Source: Ailanthus altissimus (lineage: Eukaryota > Streptophyta > Magnoliopsida > Sapindales > Simaroubaceae). From it: a DNA stretch of 64,000 nucleotides. The position numbers and the translations under genes were made by a program. The notes beneath the pieces are model-generated. The model searched no databases. It was not told where the DNA came from and worked only from the letters and a program-made list of their open reading frames with translations. Shown here one piece after another: positions 33,501 through 43,766 of this stretch (position 1 is the stretch's first letter; each line of letters starts with the position of its first letter). The DNA lies in NCBI GenBank assembly GCA_946807835.1, contig OX327684.1:14904501-14968500 (forward strand), given 5' to 3'.

Positions 33501-36500
33501 GAAAAGTTTACTTGAAGTCTTCAGAATAGCAATTTTAACCAACATGTGAGTCTCCCCCCAAAATAGCTTTGAGGAAAACAGTAGATGAAGTCTTTAATTA
33601 GTTGCAAGACGACCAAGCGTGTCGTATATATATAATTAAAAGACGACGGAGTATGTTGCACATTCAAAGTCAAAAGACAACTAATTATGTCGCATACCTA
33701 AAATTAAAAGATGACTAATCGCGTCGCACGTTCAAAGTCAAAAGACGACCAATTTTATCGCATGATCAAAATCAAAAGATGACTAAACAAGTCGCATGAT
33801 TGAAAGACGACTAAACAAGTGTACATTTGAAGATGACTAATCATATCGAACACTCAAAGTTAAAAGACAACTAGTCATGTCGCATACTCATAAACAAAAG
33901 GCAAATAGTCTTGTCGCATACTCATAGTCAAAAGACAATTAGTCATGTCGCATATTCAAAGCCAAAAAATAAATGATTAAACCTTATAATAAAAAAATGA
34001 TCAAATCATACTACATACACAATTAAGAAGATGATAAATTATATCTTACGTTCAAGAAGACAAATAGTCATACAAATTAAATTCAATCAGAAAGTGACTA
34101 AAAAAGTCACATGGACAAAAGCAAATAATTGTATCACACGATAAAAAAACGTGGAGTAAAAAGATATTTACTATTCTTTTACACTTATAACACATTTTTA
34201 ATCTCAAATATAACATCTGACAGAAAATCGTTAGATTGTATTTATCCGAAACCAAACAATATACAAAATATGCCTAGTATGTATATCTTAAAAGAAAATA
34301 TCTATAACTTTTTATAAAAAAAAGAGAGAAGAAGAAAGAAAGAAAAGAAAAAAATAACCAAAAGTTAGGAAAGCCCTTTGAATACTTCCTAAAAAGGAAA
34401 TGGGTTGCGCATATGATTAACACTTAATATACATCTCAAAATATACCTAAATTGACATTAAATATACATCAAGTATACACTTGTCGGGCCAAACGTAAAG
34501 TCATCCAATACATCTCAAAATGTATCCAAAGTATATCCTTATTGGGCCAAGTATGAAATCATCCAAATACATTTTGAAGACATACCCTAAAATATACCTA
34601 AAACCAAACTAGTAAGTGTGACACCCAAAAGGATCTCTAAACACATTCATCAATCAATGTAAACATTTACTCGCTAGAAGGAGTACAAGCAAATTTAGAA
34701 GTAACAAAGTTTGAAATTAAAAAATATAAAAGGGGAGACAAATGAAAAATCTAAGAAGCATCCTCAGTCAGAGTAACAACATTAACAGAAGCAGCGAATA
34801 ATTTGCATTGGCTAGATCTAAATTAGCATTCAAACTATCGGTAAGAGTGCTCTTCTCTTTCAATAAAACATCCATTTGATTGGCAGCAAGTTGAATGGAT
34901 GCGAATTTTGACTCCAGATCTGCGACTTTCCGATTCAATGAACTAATGGACTAATTGGAAGAAGTCTTAGCAAGTTTTGTCTCAATAAAAGCTCATGAAT
35001 AAGCAAAACATTCAAAAAACAAAAGAAAAATATATGAAGTATAAAAAAATGACGATGAATGAATTGATTGAAAGAAAAAAGCAAACCACCTACTCGCCGA
35101 AATCAAATAGCTTGCTTGTCGCTCATCGGAGAAGTGGTACCAAACGAAACTCCACCAACTAATTGCCGAAAACAGTGTGCTGCGAGAACAAAAAAGAGCG
35201 AGTGGAGAAAAATGAGTAGACCAGTCAAACCAAGCACACTCCAAAAGGCAAAAGACAAATGAAGAATGAAAGAGAAAGAAAAGCTTTCTTAGCAAAGAAA
35301 AAGATCAAGCCTGATCAAATTTTGGGCCAAATAAAGTAATTTTTTAGGCCAAAGAATTTTTATTGTACTTTTTAAAAATTCTTGTAAAATTATAACCCTA
35401 ATTTATTGTATTATGTCTACTTCGTAAAATAATTCTATGAAATTGACTATTCAAAGGCAGGAATAAGTGTAGGGACAATTATTTACACTAAGGGGTAAAA
35501 TTGTTACCTACCATTAGTGTACCTATTAAGGGTATATTTGTAATTTGAATAAAGCTCATAAGCCCTCTATAAATAAGAGGCTTATTGGGAAAGAAAGGAA
35601 TCATCCTTCATTTGAGCCACAATCTCTCATTTATGTAAAAATCATTCTCTCTAGTAAAAAGAGTTACTATTTCCTCTCATTTCTCTCTTTACCAATCTCT
35701 CTTGATTTTCATGAATCATGGAGACCTAGATCCTCCATTATGTAATAGAAAGAATATAGTGTTTTTAGAAATCATATAGGGCAACATGGCATGATCAACT
35801 TGTACTACGAAGTTCCAAAAATGAGCTCAAACTGCTGAAATGCTGTTTTCCCCTTTTATTTGACCTATATTGAGCTGCAATGTGGATGGAATGACTATCA
35901 AATTTGTAGAAATGGAACTGAAAGCTGCTCTTGCAGAATGTTTTGTGTATATTGCGTTGTCTCACCGAAGAAGTTGAATTGTTCTGGATTCAATTGGAAT
36001 TGTAATGATACTCATGATGTCACTTTTTTAATCATGTTACCAGATGATGCAATTGTACCGTGTTATATCATGACATTTGATCTAGAATTTATTATTGATG
36101 CTCATGAAAGTAATAGTTTGGATGTTTGGTTTTGTTTTAACTAATTTTTAGAGTTTGTGACTTTATTTCTCCAAGGAAGCAGCTTCTGCTGGGGCAAAAC
36201 TGCTTTGTCTTCCCGAAAACTTCTCCTATGTGGGTGACAAGGATGGGGATAGTCTTAAAATTGCAGAACCTTTAGATGGGCCAATAATGCAAGGATACTG
36301 CTCTCTAGCTAGGTGGTATTTTGTTCCTTCACCTTTTTTAATTCCTTAAATAATGACCTGTTTCAGTTCAATCTCCAAAGTATAATTATTGATTTCCTCA
36401 ATGTTTCATTTTTCTTGGTTGATTTGTCACCTTCACTACTCTGTTGTTCATTTTCTTATGATTTCATATTGTCCTGATTTGACAGTGGTTAATGGGATCA

Positions 36501-39100
36501 CCTGTTATGGGTTATTTGTTTAATGCCTATGCTTTGCAAGGCTTTGTTCTCTTATTAATTTTTCGTGCATTTATCCATTGCAGAGAGTCCGGTATTTGGT
36601 TATCGCTTGGAGGCTTCCAAGAAAAGGGATCTGATGCTGCTCACTTATCTAACACACATGTTCTGGTTGATGATAATGGGAACATTAGAAGCACTTATCG
36701 GAAAATGCACTTGTAAGATGATTAACTTTTAGGTTTCAGTGGGATAACTTGGTTATCGTTATTGTGGGGCAACAATTGCTTTTAAAAGTTTTGTTTACCT
36801 TTCCTATGCTTTTTGTATTGCATTTAGTTGAAATTAGCACATTTTCGCTTTCAGATTTTGTCTTGCTTATTTTAATCCATAATATAGGTATCTGAGAATT
36901 TTAGCATGACTTTCTTGCATTCATTGGAAAAATATACCTTGATCAGGTATTTAAGGTTAGCTGCTAAAGATGATAATAGGAGCTTTTATTTTTTTCCATC
37001 TCCCTACCAAATTATGTAGTGTCCACTCTTTTTTCTTTTGCATATTGTTTTGCAAACAGAATCTTACTTGTGAAGTGAACAGAACTACACCCAAATTTTT
37101 AATTTGAAATTTTGTTTGCTGTGCTTGGTGCCTCCTTGATATAAAGGGTTATGCAGTCAGAGGGGGAATGTTCTAGCAAAAGAACAGCCACCCCAGAAAA
37201 TTACCATAAGAAAGATGCACAAGTAAATTGTTAGGATTGCAATCTTACTCAATGCGAAAAAGTTCACCATAACTTTAATGTGAAATAAGCACATGCATAC
37301 TAAAATGTGCTTATGCCCCGGCCAAAGGGAGGAGATAGCCTTCTTCCATGTCTTAGTTTAGTATCAATGAACATGACTCTGAAAGAAATTAAGAGTGCCA
37401 TGTTAATTATTCTTCAATTTACTACTTCAATTTGATGTGCCATGTCAATTATCTTTCTCGGAGCTACTATGTTTCTCTGTGCTAATTGTTTTGATTTGCC
37501 CATATCATAATGTAGGATCATCAATTTGATAATCTAATCAAAACTTTCCTTGTTTTTTGAAGGTTTGATGTGGACATTCCTGGTGGACGGTCATTTAAGG
37601 AAAGTAGTTTTACAGAGGCAGGTAAGAAATTACCTATATGTCTAATGGAAAAAATATGGTATACTTGCTGGGACCATGAATCCTGGCATCCCAGTGGTTA
37701 AAGTAATGATATTATTTTATACGATAAGCGCACTGTACTTTTTTCTGTGTAATAGAGCATTAAATTTAGAATATGATGTTCTTTATATGGCTTGTCATGC
37801 TTCTAATAAGTATTTATAAGTGCTTGTAAAAATGGTGACACTAGGGTCTGGAACAGCAACCTTGCAGATTCATGAGAGACAAGGGAGAATGAAAACCACC
37901 TTTTCTGCTAATAACTTAAATATTTTCATGCTTTCATGTCGTTCTGGAAATCTTATGATCTGCTTGGGGATTATCTTGTGTTTCTTGCTCTTTATCTGGG
38001 AAAGAAAATTTTTGGATTTGAATGTTTGACCAACTTGAATGATAAGACGTTCTTTGGTAAGCTGAAACACCAATCTAAATGGGTTGAACTTTCAGGTAAA
38101 GATATTGTTGCAGTAGACAGCCCCTTTGGACGTTTGGGTCTGACAGTTTGCTACGATTTGAGATTTCCAGAACTTTACCAGCAACTTAGGTTCCAACATG
38201 AAGCACAGGTACAAGTGGATTTTTTACCCCTTAGCTATGGTTTTTTCTTTAGCATCTAACACTGTATACAATTATGCAGGTTCTATTGGTACCTTCTGCC
38301 TTCACAAAAGTAACTGGTGAGGCACATTGGGAAATTCTTCTTCGTGCGCGTGCAATTGAGACTCAATGTTATGTACGGAATCTAGTTCACCTCAGCTCAT
38401 CTCAATCAAGCTTTACTCAAAACTACATTGTGTTGGTTGCAATCCGTTATATTCATTAAACAATTTTACTAAATAGTTGCAGGACAAATCAAAGTTTGTT
38501 CACTAGCCCACCATATTTACTCTGTTCGGTTTTGTGACATCTCTAGGAATGACACGCTGATAATGTTTTGTTCAGGTTATAGCCGCTTCACAAGCTGGAA
38601 AGCATAATGCTAAGAGAGAAAGTTATGGTGACTCGCTGATAATTGATCCATGGGGGACAGTTGTTGGTAGACTACCTGGTGAGAACTGGTTATTAGTCCA
38701 AATGTCTCGGTCACAAATCTAATCATAAACTTAATTATTTAATATTTGGTGGTCATTTTAATATATATGCTAGAAAATTTAGTAAACTACTCTCAAAATT
38801 GGCTCTGGTGTTCCCATTTCAGATCAACTATTAACAGGGATTGCGGTTGCTGATATCGACTTCTCATTTATTGATTCAGTGAGATCAAAGATGCCAATTG
38901 TGAAGGTAAGTTGTCTAGACTTGGGTAGCAAATTCTAGTACATGTTGATGTATGGCCCGTAAGCTTTAGTGATCTGCATGTGTTTGTGATATCTATTGAA
39001 AAGGTACAATCTAGTCATAAATGATGACTTTTCTCATGTGTTTTCCAATTTGTCTCAGCATCGGAAGCCCATTGATTTCTGGAAGCCTGCATCACTGTGA
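27575..39100 (+). CDS. NIT1-type nitrilase-superfamily amidase (deaminated glutathione amidase-like), 9 exons
   Basis: Exons: 27575-27814, 36176-36312, 36584-36712, 37563-37621, 38096-38208, 38280-38372, 38576-38678, 38823-38905, 39059-39100; every intron is GT..AG and phases join, giving 332 residues and a TGA. The nitrilase catalytic triad is present: Glu94 ('[10 protein letters not shown]'), Lys166 ('[14 protein letters not shown]') and Cys207 ('[13 protein letters not shown]'). '[15 protein letters not shown]' and '[12 protein letters not shown]' mark the NIT1 branch, whose enzymes hydrolyse deaminated glutathione as metabolite repair; plant members are annotated as chloroplastic/cytosolic. 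Residues 1-48 are Ser/Thr-rich with few acidic residues, like a transit peptide, and Met49 (27719) begins the conserved core, so two starts may give two locations. Intron 1 is 8361 bp because of a retrotransposon. A truncated duplicate lies at 49190-58170. Substrate is inferred from family. Confidence 0.95.
27815..28172 (+). other. Intron 1 of the amidase gene, part before the insertion
   Basis: Begins at the GTAAGA donor. T-rich ordinary intron sequence up to the retrotransposon's target duplication; nothing else seen. Confidence 0.8.
28178..28453 (+). repeat. 5' LTR of the intronic element
   Basis: 276 bp, matching 35468-35737 and, inverted, 30315-30559. Contains a CT-rich tract ('cctctcatttctctctc'). 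Ends CCA at 28453. Confidence 0.9.
28454..28475 (+). other. Primer-binding-site-like sequence
   Basis: 'gacgccgtctgtgggttg' directly follows the 5' LTR and resembles the TGGCGCCGTCTGTGGG site that follows 5' LTRs in many plant Tat-type elements. Confidence 0.7.
28476..31175. repeat. Large internal inverted-repeat region of the intronic element
   Basis: Two inverted pairs. Pair A: the 5' LTR plus leader (28178-28800) recurs inverted at 30559-30000, including the LTR (30315-30559) and primer site (30297-30314). Pair B: 28801-29370 recurs inverted at 31170-30603. The order along plus is LTR, A, B, spacer, A inverted, LTR inverted, B inverted, so it is not one simple palindrome. B is dense in GATCATG and ATGATC words, themselves palindromic. 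It probably arose from self-primed reverse transcription or internal rearrangement. No coding frame. Confidence 0.8.
30315..30559 (-). repeat. Inverted internal copy of the LTR
   Basis: Reverse complement of the element's own LTR, 245 bp, with small deletions; its outer end TGTAG is at 30559-30555 and its inner end runs into an inverted primer-site block. No partner LTR in the same orientation was found, so it is not a separate complete insertion. Confidence 0.85.
31176..31707 (+). other. Leader between inverted repeats and gag remnant
   Basis: AT-rich, no frame. 'gatctacggtg' type words recur three to four times at 31390-31450. Confidence 0.4.
31708..33341 (+). pseudogene. Decayed Ty3/Gypsy gag of the intronic element
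   Basis: Starts '[17 protein letters not shown]' (31714). At 32440-32860, in shifted frames with stops, are capsid-like traces: '[17 protein letters not shown]', '[11 protein letters not shown]' and '[20 protein letters not shown]', equivalent to the usual W-x-LPPGSI / F-x-x-F / LRDYxxRF pattern. At 33195-33330, '[20 protein letters not shown]' plus '[17 protein letters not shown]' is the post-capsid block of Tat-type gags. Gag would form the particle for reverse transcription. At least four stops or frameshifts; no pol follows. Confidence 0.8.
33342..34768 (+). other. Noncoding 3' half of the intronic element with minisatellite
   Basis: No pol sequence. 33600-33965 is a degenerate tandem array of about ten units near 34-37 bp with the core 'aaaagacgactaatcatgtcgcat'; weaker copies reach about 34140. 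At 34480-34580 a 58-bp unit ('gggccaa..gta..gtcatccaa..acat') occurs twice. 34316-34352 is A/G-rich. Confidence 0.6.
33600..33965. repeat. 34-37-bp minisatellite
   Basis: About ten degenerate copies of 'caaagtcaaaagacgac' + 'taatcatgtcgcatact'. Located between gag and 3' LTR as in Tat/Ogre elements. Confidence 0.8.
34769..35002 (-). pseudogene. Antisense coiled-coil ORF remnant in the intronic element
   Basis: On minus from 35002: '[10 protein letters not shown]', a stop, '[20 protein letters not shown]', '[20 protein letters not shown]', '[11 protein letters not shown]'; after a shift, '[11 protein letters not shown]' and stop near 34752. Leucine and charged residues recur at heptad spacing, a coiled coil. 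It resembles the C-terminal coiled coil of the extra antisense frames of Tat-lineage elements. Function unknown; no N-terminal domain seen. Confidence 0.55.
35468..35737 (+). repeat. 3' LTR of the intronic element
   Basis: 270 bp, begins TGTAGGGACAATT and ends CCTCCA; followed by TTATG (35738-35742), matching 28173-28177. Confidence 0.9.
35743..36175 (+). other. Intron 1 of the amidase gene, part after the insertion
   Basis: Remaining intron up to the AG acceptor at 36174-36175. It holds a chance open frame at 35860-36144 without recognisable features. Confidence 0.75.
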
Positions 39101-39683
39101 TCCTGAAAGATGTTTTCAATCTGCTACTATTAAGCTGACAGAACATTAAAGCCATGCCGAATTTTTGTTCTAGTTGGGATGGAATAGTGATGGCACATTT
39201 ACCCTCTTTGTTTTAATGGGCGAGATGGGGTATATTATAAGTTCCAACAATTAAAATTTCCTTCAGCCAGGCATTAATGTATACTCGAATTTCTGTGCAT
39301 TTACAAGTTCTTTAAGATACTGTATTAGTTGTGCATATATATGATCCGTAAAGTTTGAATAAGCCACATTCTGGTACTGAAAGAGGATAAGTTATGTACG
39401 CATAATAGCAGTAACCTGTGCTCGTTTTCCAAAAAATCAATTTCAATCCTGTATTTTTTTCCTTGTATTACGGCTGTGCCATGTGAATTTACAGACCAGT
39501 AGCAACTAATTTGAGGAATGCGGCGGCTGGCAATAAAAATTGAAATGTGCAGCCTCAAGATTTTAAAAGCGAAGGAGACCATTTTAATAAGAAGGAAGGT
39601 CTACAGTCAGAAGTAGGTATTTTGTTGCAGCTCAAGGGAAATTTATTGACTGGCCAGAATCTTCAGGATTTGTAGATCAGAGC
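39101..39683 (+). other. 3' untranslated/3' flank of the amidase gene
   Basis: After the TGA. 39101-39520 is also present, diverged, after the pseudogene copy (57581-58170), showing the duplication covered the 3' flank. No clear AATAAA could be singled out; 'caataaaaattg' at 39530 is possible. Confidence 0.6.
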
Positions 39684-40648
39684 TGTAAATTCTGGAAAAA
39701 AAATTTGGCATAGTCCAATCTAACAAAAAATTAAGATCTTGTGGAGAGGCATCAAGAATCTACTGCATACTGCCAAAGCCTTGAAGATAAAGAAAGTGCT
39801 GGAAAACTCAGAATGCAGCAGGTGCTGCTGCAAAGAAGAGTGCATTCTCCATGCATTGTTTTATTGCAAAGCTGCTAAGAGAGTGTGGAAGGAAACTGAG
39901 TTTGCAGAATTGGTGGAAGGGTTGAAAGTGGCTGACTTCAGAGACTTCCTGGAACAAGTAATATCTAGAACTTCAGAAGGGGAATTAGTAGAGATCTTGA
40001 TGCTACTATGGATGATCTGGAGAAGTAGAAACTAATTTATCATGGAAGGAAAGGAGGAAGAACCAATAAGAACTATTGCCAGAGCTGAAGCAATACTAGA
40101 AGCTAATCTATTGCATTCACAAAACCTTCATTTAATGCAGCCTAGTATTAGTCAAGTTAGCAGTCCCAAGTTAAATTGGACAGTCACCCAGAAGGATGGA
40201 TTGAACTTAATGTTGATGCTGCCATACGAGTTGACAAGCATAAAGCTGGGCTAGGGGCAGTAATTAAAGAAGCTAATGGGGACCTTCCGAAGATGGCAAC
40301 AATTCAGGAAACCTCAAATAGCGATGCAAAGTTTGCAGAAGCTAGAGCTGTTCTCTTTGGTTTGGAAATGGAAGTAGAATTCAATACACACTCCTATAGG
40401 CATTGAATCAGATGCAAAAAAACGTTATGAAACTGATCAGTGGCCAAAAAGATTGGGTGGGTAATCAAGGACCTCCAAAGAGTAACACAGGGTATCAATC
40501 AAGTTAGGGTAGCTCATACTCTTCGGAGTTGTAATTTGCAGGCTCACATGCTAACAAAAGAAGCATTTCTTTTCAAGAATGTATCCATTTAGTGGGAGTT
40601 TTTCCCGTTGCTCATTTGAGTAATGAAATAATGCTCTTTAAAAAAAAA
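39684..40648 (+). mobile_element. 3' end of a plant LINE (zf-RVT and RNase H remnant)
   Basis: The zf-RVT region of LINE ORF2 is visible: 'FWKK', 'IWHSPI' (stop), 'KILWRGIKNLLHTAKAL', 'CSRCCCKEECILHALFYCKA' and 'AKRVWKETEF', then 'LLWMIWRSRN' with TAA (40033). An RNase H-like start follows: 'WIELNVDAAIRVDKHKAGLG' and 'AVIKEANGDL', 'AEARAVLFGLEME'. It ends in an A-run at 40640-40648. The 5' part is absent, as usual for LINEs. Several frameshifts. Confidence 0.8.
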
Positions 40649-40682
40649 GCGTAGGAGATTGGTAGTATGCGGCACCGCCTAT

Positions 40683-41152
40683 TGTTACGCTCTAAATGTT
40701 CTCAGCCATTTCATCAAATATTTAGTGCACACAAAGATCCCTTAAAGGTTATTTGGACCTTTGAAGCATTACATAGATCAATGATCTAGAAGGCCCATTT
40801 GAGTTTGATGTATGTATGGGCAAAGTCTACTTATATATAGTAGTTGGTAGAGAATTCTAGAATAAGAATATTTCTTTAAAATATTATTTTTGGTAGGTGA
40901 CTTTAATTATAGACCGTTGGATGTTTTCAATCCTAACCATTCATTGCACATAACTTTTGTTATAAATAAGTGAGCTCTCATTTGGAGTAACACACCTCTT
41001 AGCTTGTAATTCTCTTTATTAGTAATACAAGAGCATTCTCTCAAATACTTTTGTGTGTGTCTTCTTCATTTCTTTCTTGATTTGTTAGTTTTTAGGCTGC
41101 TTAGCACTTGAAAGTATTTAAGGCCGCACAGGTTCGAGAAAAGTCCGTAATA
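40683..41152 (+). repeat. LTR of the truncated Ty3/Gypsy element
   Basis: Starts TGTTACGCTC (40683). 'tataaataagtgagctctc' near 40961 is a good TATA box and 'gtaatacaagagcattctc' follows as transcribed R/U5. It ends about 3 nt before the primer site. The end reads 'gtaata' where CA is expected, possibly a C-to-T change. Confidence 0.65.
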
Positions 41153-41154
41153 AG

Positions 41155-41166
41155 TGGTATCAGAAC
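41155..41166 (+). other. Primer-binding site (initiator-Met tRNA type)
   Basis: TGGTATCAGAAC differs by one base from TGGTATCAGAGC, complementary to the 3' end of plant initiator methionine tRNA. Confidence 0.85.
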
Positions 41167-41179
41167 GGGTTCAAGAAAG

Positions 41180-43195
41180 ATGGTGAAGGACATTGTTGGA
41201 TTATTTGATCTAATGGATGAGAGGAGAAGAGACTTCAAAGCTAGGAGGCACAGTAGCGTTCCACAAGAGAAGTCCGTTGAACCAAGTTGTGACTTGGGGA
41301 ACATGGTCATAACGCTTGGTGTTGCCATGGGTAAGGCGACGAATCGCCTTAGAGAGTTGGAGGAGTAAGTCGAGAAACTCGAAGTGAGTCTCGACCGTCA
41401 AGGGGACGAGCTGCGCTCCCTCATTGACAGTACCTTCAACACATATGCGGAGAAGTAACAAGATTGGTTCAAGACTTTTCAAGAAAAGGTGTATTCCACT
41501 ATAGACAAGTTGCAAGCCCAAATGGAAGAGTTACACAAAGGGTTCGAGAATATTATAGAAGATGTGACGTTATACAAGCGAACGGTCACAAGTGGGGCTA
41601 TCAAAGCCCAAGTTACGATAGTTGCACCAAGGGTTGAAGCTTCTAAGCTGAAGGAGTTCAACGGCAAATGAGATGCCAAGGAGCTTGACAACTTCTTTTG
41701 GCAAATGGAGAGGTACTTTGAGGCCATGGGTGTGCGGGAGAAACAAAAGGTAAGTATTGTAACCTTGTACCTTTTCGATCATGCAATTCTGTGATGGCAC
41801 AGTAAAAGTGAAGAGATTCGCAAGGGTACCTACACCATTAACATATAGGAGAAATTGTAGTGGGAAATAAAACGCCAATTCTACCCAAAAAATATAGCGC
41901 ATGATGCTCGTAAACGGTTGAAGAAGTTGAAGCAAACCAAGACCTTTAGTGAATATATGGAGGAGTAATCTATGTTGATTCTGCAAATCTCCAACATTAG
42001 TGAAAAGGACTTGTTATTCAACTTCCTAGACAGGTTACAAATATGGGCATCCAATGAGTTAAAGTAGCGCAGAGTGCAGAATATATCTAACGCCCTTACA
42101 ATGGCGGAGACACTTATGAATAACCACAAAGGAGAAACCAGTAAGTCCAGGCACCTTAAACCTAATTATAGCAAAGGTGGGGAAGCCAAAGAGTCTTACC
42201 CTCCGCAGAACAAGGATGGAGAAAGCAAACTACCCACGGGAAAAAAATAGAAACGTGATGGCAAGAGCAAGTCAAAGTCAAATTACTTTCTTTGTGACGG
42301 GGATTATTAGGTAAAGGGCTGTCCAAAGAAGTAAGCTTTCAACGCTATGCTTAAGACAAAGAGGCAGGTAAGCAGAGCCAAATAAGATGTTTACAACTGC
42401 TTAATACCTTTAATGCCAGGAGGGCTCCCAGCGTGCCAACAAGAACAATGCTCATGTACGTGAAAGCCTATATAGATGGTAAGAAAACTCAAGTGCTAGT
42501 TGATATCAATGCTACCTACAACTTCATCAAGTGTGTAGAAGCGGAGCACTTGGGTCTTAAGGTGAAAAAAGGAGTCGGTTATCTTAAGACCATAAACGCC
42601 GAAACCAACCCACTGGATGTGATCATTCGAGGAGTCGAAATGCACATTGAAAATTAGTGCAGAAAGGTAAATTTTTCAGTAGCTCATTTGGATGATTCTG
42701 ATGTTGTTCTTGGCATGAATTTCTTGTGATAGTTTAATGTGGTGCCATTTCCTCGATACAATTACATGTGCATCTTGGGAAGAGGACCATGTATAGTGCC
42801 AATGATAGACAAGCCCAAGGGTGGGCAGTCCACATCAAATGCCAACAACACCTTTCTTTCTGCAATGCAAGTGAAGAAAGGAGCCAAGTACGAAAAAGAA
42901 ACGTATCTTGCCACAATTTGGGAGATAAATGACAGGGCAAAAACGAATGAAGATGATCTACCAAAGGAGATCACAAGAGTGCTCGAGGAGCAAAAAGATG
43001 TAATGCTAAAGAATTACCAAAGAAGCTACCACCAAGGCGAGCGATTGATAATAAGATCGAGTTGGAGTTAGGAACTAAGCCTTCAGCCAAAACGCCCTAT
43101 CAAATGTCTTCATTGGAGCTAGCACAGTTGTGAAGGCAACTTAAAAAATTGTTGGATGCGGGGTTCATCCGACCATCTAAGGTGCCATATGAATT
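41180..43195 (+). pseudogene. gag-protease-RT remnant of the truncated Ty3/Gypsy element
   Basis: From ATG 41180: coiled-coil N-part, then 'EASKLKEFNGK', 'ELDNFFWQMERYFEAMGV' and 'FSEYMEE' (capsid). A decayed zinc knuckle lies near 42283 ('FLCDGDY', 'VKGCPKK', first Cys lost). Retropepsin at about 42430-42780 reads 'VLVDINATYNFI' where LVDTGATHNFI is usual, with 'DDSDVVLGMNFL'. The final piece, 'ELGTKPSAKTPYQMSS' to 'LLDAGFIRPSK', is the start of RT, cut off by the truncation. Stops and frameshifts are numerous. Confidence 0.8.
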
Positions 43196-43200
43196 AATTT

Positions 43201-43766
43201 TATAGAGTAGTTTTTGTTGTTAATGTTGGAGAGTGATTTGTTATTGATAATATTGGAGGGATTGATGCTGTTGGATTAATATTATTGATGTTGAAGGGGT
43301 TGATTTTATGATGATATATTATTGACATTATTAATATTATTGATTTAAGGAATAAATTTCAAAAAAAGAAAAAGAAAAAGTAATTAGTAAAAAAAGGGTA
43401 CGATTGTCAAGTTAAATTTATTATTAAGAGCAATTAAGTTATGTCATATGCTCTAACATAGAATCTGTAAAATTTGATAAAAGATTCTCAAATAATTGGG
43501 TATTGTTGATAATTTTTTAAATTTGTAGGTATTATTAAAATTATACCTTATTTCAAGGATATTCAAGATAATATTCCTTAAAAGTCAATTACAACTTATG
43601 AACTTGATTAAATTCAAACCCAAAAAATACACAAAATAGTATATTAGCGGATTTGAGAGCATAATTTAATTTTGGCGAAATAAAACATAAAATTAGGCCG
43701 AAATATATAAAATTCAAAATTTATGAAAACATAATTTTATATTAGGTAAATGACAATTTTATCTAT
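43201..43766. other. AT-rich spacer
   Basis: No gene. 43215-43345 is rich in 'attattgatgttg'-like words, a degenerate simple repeat. Confidence 0.4.

Larger units (their letters stand above)
28173..35742 (+). mobile_element. 7.56-kb non-autonomous LTR retrotransposon in intron 1
   Basis: LTRs at 28178-28453 and 35468-35737 (TGTAG..CCA), flanked by the 5-bp duplication TTATG (28173-28177 and 35738-35742). It sits in the same orientation as the host gene. Inside are a primer-site-like block, a large inverted-repeat region, a gag remnant on plus, a minisatellite and a coiled-coil antisense remnant. No protease, RT or integrase was found, so it resembles a large non-autonomous derivative of a Tat-type Ty3/Gypsy element. 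The gene's exons 1 and 2 remain joinable across it. Confidence 0.92.
40683..43200 (+). mobile_element. 5' part of a Ty3/Gypsy retrotransposon
   Basis: LTR (about 40683-41152), primer site, gag, protease and the first residues of RT, then an abrupt end near 43190-43200; no 3' LTR. It follows the LINE tail directly. Confidence 0.8.

Noticed and set aside
35860..36144. 94-codon ORF just before amidase exon 2 as an extra exon
   Set aside because: It lies in intron 1; splicing exon 1 to 36176 gives the expected nitrilase alignment with correct phase, and the ORF has no similarity to the family.
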